64,000 nucleotides of DNA, taken from positions 41,087,915-41,151,914 of the forward strand of contig CM060175.1 of assembly GCA_030549775.1 (NCBI GenBank), written 5' to 3'. Origin of the DNA: Tamarix chinensis (lineage: Eukaryota > Streptophyta > Magnoliopsida > Caryophyllales > Tamaricaceae). The stretch's first letter is position 1. The number at the start of each line of letters is the position of its first letter. The notes beneath the pieces were generated by a model, which made no database searches, was not told the DNA's origin, and saw only the letters and a program-made list of their open reading frames with translations. The position numbers were made by a program, and so were the translations under genes. Shown here piece by piece: positions 23,357 through 64,000 of this stretch.

Positions 23357-25559
23357 ACTCGTCATAAATAAAAGAACAAAGACACTTAATCCTATGTTTT
23401 TCCACACCAAAATTAATCAAGAACACCATAACACCCCCAAATGAAGAGGCCTTAAACTCATAGAATTTTGAATAACCAAATAAATGTCTAAACATACTTC
23501 AATCAAGATTTGCTAAGCATAAAATTTGAAGTAGAAACATTTATCAATAGCATAGATCCCAAAAATAAATTAAAAACAACAATTCTTATGGAAATGACCA
23601 AGGGACCAAACGAAACCAAACCCACAAAATTACACTTAACTTGAAATCAACCCATAATATTAATAGATTCTATTTACTTAGGGTTTAGAATGTTTACTTT
23701 TAAATCTCTAAGATTTAACACTATTAAAAGAATATAATAAAACTTAGAAGAATCATAGAAAAGATTAGAGAAACAAGCTTATAAAAATCATACTAATGGA
23801 GAAAGGATTGAATGAGAAATTATAAAAGATTTATCCTTAAAGTTGGAAGAATAATCAAGCTACAAAAAAGAAGGAAAAAGCCCACACAGGCCATGAAATT
23901 ATCAGGAATAAATTTAGGTGGAGGGTGGCAAAAATGAGGAGAAAAAAGGAGAGCCAAATGACCATGTTTAGCCAAGTGTAGAAGACTTAGGAATTAAGTT
24001 AAGGGTATTAGGGTAAGTTTACTAAGGAAAACAAACTTGAATTGCCCACAACATGCAAGGTAGAAACACTAGGAAGGAGTCGAAGAATGAGTGGCTATCC
24101 TTGATCCACCGCAAGACATGAGTGGAGGAGAGGAAAGAATAACAAGATGCTAAGAGTAAAAGGGTAAATATGCTTAGGGAAGAAAGAATCAATTTTGTGA
24201 CTACAACCAAGGGGCGGGAAATTCAAGGGGAGAAAAGAGATTTTAATCCATACTGAATAATAATGATATGTTAGGATCGTGTCTTATAAGATTAGGATAA
24301 GATTTGAGGAAAAAAACTGTGATTGGGTGACTTTTATAGTTCAAAAGTATTTGAATTAATGTAAAAATGATATGAATAATAATGGAATATTTTGGAATCA
24401 TATTTAGCTTAATAATATTGAAGTAAGATGATTTTCAAAGTTTCATGAAATTCAAACAACCAAAAATGACTTAATGGGCTCAAAACAAACAATTAAAACC
24501 TACTCGAACGATGAATACTTTATCTTTGCCAACAATTAGTTTAACATTTTGAAAGAGCCCAAAAGACTTAGAAAAATATAAGGATATCAAATGTCTATAC
24601 AAAAGCAGAACCTAAAGTTTATAAGCAAAAAATTGGCTTGGAAGCTTCACAAGACACAAAATTGTAAGAAAGGACAATAGATCCTGAACGAAATGTTCCC
24701 AAAATGCTATTAAGATTTCAAAAATCATAAAAGATGTAACAAAAAAAAAATCTATGTAAGAAAACATCCACAAATACCAATATTAAATAAATCATATTTT
24801 CCAAAAGAATGACAACATTACAAATACCCTATTGATTAATCCATTCAATTAAGAATGTCCATTCCTAATTAAGATTTCCTTATATATCTCTTGAACAGAA
24901 TCACAAGAATTATGGTTTTGCTCCTAAGCAAGGTAAAGTTGTGTATCTAGCTAGGCCCTTCACCCATCTTACTTTGATGCTCATTTCCATATTGTTTAAA
25001 TCTATTTTACATCAATTTTTTCCAAGTTGGTGTGTCTACAAAGGAAGTTAAAAACAAAGTAGTATCCAAATACAAAGACACTAATTCTAATATAAAAGAA
25101 AAAAACACATGCAAACTAAGAATATTATGTGCTACAAAAACTATGTAATAAACTCATTTATTATAGTGTATGTGCTAAAGATTGACCAACAGAATAGAGA
25201 AGGAAGTTAGATGAATTTAAGGATGATGTGATAAAGTAAGATACAAGGAGGACGTTAGATGTAATAAAGTTGAAGGAGAGAATTGGTGCTTGTTCAAATT
25301 TTTTTAAAAAATTTTTGCAATGAATTTGGTAAAATTAATACGGAGATCATAATTTTATCCATCATATACAATTCCAACTTTTGATTCAACTCTCATCACG
25401 ATTAAGTTACCATTGAGATTGATTCTATACTTTTGGATGGTTAAATCATCCTACAATCTATATTATGATTTTGATCACACTGGTTATAATAAATTTCTTG
25501 GAAAATATACCCATTATTATACTTTTCATGAAAAATAATAATATCTGACGAGATTTCGA
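23357..25559. other. Gene-distal upstream spacer
   Basis: AT-rich with no recognised gene. 23870-24240 is purine-rich on the + strand. The minus frame at 24022-24210 has no recognised domain. TATA-like strings are too common here to be informative. Confidence 0.4.
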
Positions 25560-25816
25560 ATAAATAAAAAGTCGGTCATGGATCGAAAGGGATCGCTTTC
25601 AACCGAGTCATATTAATATCTCTCCGCGGTCCAACGTCTTGAACTTTGAAGGCGGCCTGCCGTTTCTCACTCGCCAGTCGCCACAGCCCCATTTCATCTG
25701 CTTTACACTCTTTGTCGCTCTACTCACCTAACTGCGTTGTTATGCTTCGCTTCGCACTTATGTAGCGGTAGTAACTTCCTCGTCGTCGTAACCCTAAAAC
25801 TTGTCATCCCCCAAAA
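25560..25816 (+). promoter_or_regulatory. IREH1: IREH1 5' UTR and proximal promoter
   Basis: GC content rises sharply from about 25610, with CT-rich stretches (CCGTTTCTCACTCGCCAGTCGCC, in part) and CTCTTTGTCGC, as is usual around plant transcription starts and leaders. The exact start site cannot be read. The main ATG (25817) has A at -3 and G at +4, a favourable context. A short upstream frame begins at 25742. Confidence 0.55.
25742..25765 (+). CDS. Seven-codon upstream ORF in the IREH1 leader
   Basis: ATG CTT CGC TTC GCA CTT ATG TAG encodes MLRFALM and ends 51 bases before the main start codon. If the transcript begins upstream of 25742, scanning ribosomes would meet this frame first. The -3 base is a pyrimidine (T), so leaky scanning is likely. 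Its regulatory effect is an inference only. Confidence 0.35.
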   Translation: MLRFALM

Positions 25817-63503
<37,687 letters not shown>

Positions 63504-63506
<3 letters not shown>

Positions 63507-64000
63507 GCTTCCTGAGCCAGAGCAGCATGCGACATTTTTTTCCATTTCATAGTTCTGTAAAGTAATAAGAGCATGTGTTGTACAACTTGATTTTGAATGT
63601 GGTATCATGGTTTTGAAATTAGTGTAGCACTGCTGTATTTGTCTCTAAGATGTTCACATCAATGGGCTGTTGCAATAAGTAGTACTCTGTTTTCCTATTC
63701 TCATATTCTTTTAAGGTTGACAGATGGATTTTGGGTTTGAAACGGGTGGTAAATCTGGGATTTCATTATGCTGAATTTAATCAACTGGATCATCTGAATT
63801 TCTAATGCGCAAACATGGTTAGATTATCATTTTATATTTGTTGTCTTGGTTGTACCGTTTGTCCATATTTGTTTGAAGAATTTATACTGGCTTTTTACTG
63901 GAGACTTGGAATTCACTGAACTAAAACTGCTGTGGCGACAACTATTGTTTTATACTCTCGAGAGAGGGGCTCTTTTGTTAATAAATAAAAGAGTAAATAG
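63504..64000 (+). other. IREH1: Probable terminal exon: stop codon and 3' UTR of IREH1
   Basis: After the acceptor CTGCAG the first codon is TAA (63504-63506), so the protein would end ...SNFSFK. The following sequence is T-rich with AATAAG near 63563 and GTTAATAAATAAAAGAG at 63977-63993 as candidate polyadenylation signals. Arabidopsis IREH1 continues after SFK with NLSQLASINYD. I could not find an exon coding this up to the end of the window. An additional exon beyond 64000 cannot be excluded. Confidence 0.5.

Overview
The window is nuclear DNA of a flowering plant. It is AT-rich, intron-rich and packed with decayed LTR retrotransposons. It holds one recognisable cellular gene on the + strand: a complete or nearly complete orthologue of IREH1 (INCOMPLETE ROOT HAIR ELONGATION homologue 1), a plant AGC-family Ser/Thr kinase. 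I placed 16 coding exons between 25817 and 63093. All 15 introns between them are GT-AG, and the joined frame is open for 1266 codons. A probable stop lies at the first codon of exon 17 (63504-63506). The species cannot be named from the sequence. Several 5-8 kb introns suggest a plant with a repeat-rich genome.

Region 1-25560 lies upstream of the gene and contains no convincing cellular gene. It is layered retroelement debris. A Ty3/gypsy integrase fragment (3-1285) is followed by a probable LTR. An Athila-like family left several long LTR copies (4320-5775, 8500-9902, 13942-18990, an inverted piece at 19010-19640, and a partial copy near 20600) and two relics of its coding region. A second gypsy integrase fragment (9903-11092) abuts one of those LTRs. 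One Athila-like LTR is itself split by a 3.1-kb LTR-like block (14628-17745) and by a LINE fragment. Nested hAT-type MITEs lie at 22336-23356.

Region 25560-63990 is the IREH1 gene. Exons 1-5 encode the Ser-rich N terminus, the conserved plant IRE region and a C2HC zinc finger. Exons 6-13 encode the AGC kinase core with all catalytic motifs. Exons 14-16 encode the AGC-type C-terminal tail. The six large introns (7.3, 5.1, 7.0, 1.3, 2.7 and 8.4 kb) hold most of the inserted repeats. These are a minus-strand gypsy element with gag-PR-RT-RNaseH-IN remains in intron 1; tandem duplications, microsatellites and LTR-like pieces in intron 9; a small element with two direct LTRs in intron 11; and a truncated copia element beside a chromovirus fragment in intron 12. 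Every retroelement coding region I could read is broken by stops, frameshifts or lost catalytic residues.

I found no operon-like set, CRISPR array, novel defence locus or other clearly undescribed system. The most useful observations are a complete gene model spread over 37 kb, a duplicated 3' splice-site module before the exon carrying the kinase DFG motif, an unusually early C-terminal stop, lost catalytic residues in the integrase and RT relics, and several nested insertions whose order can be read.
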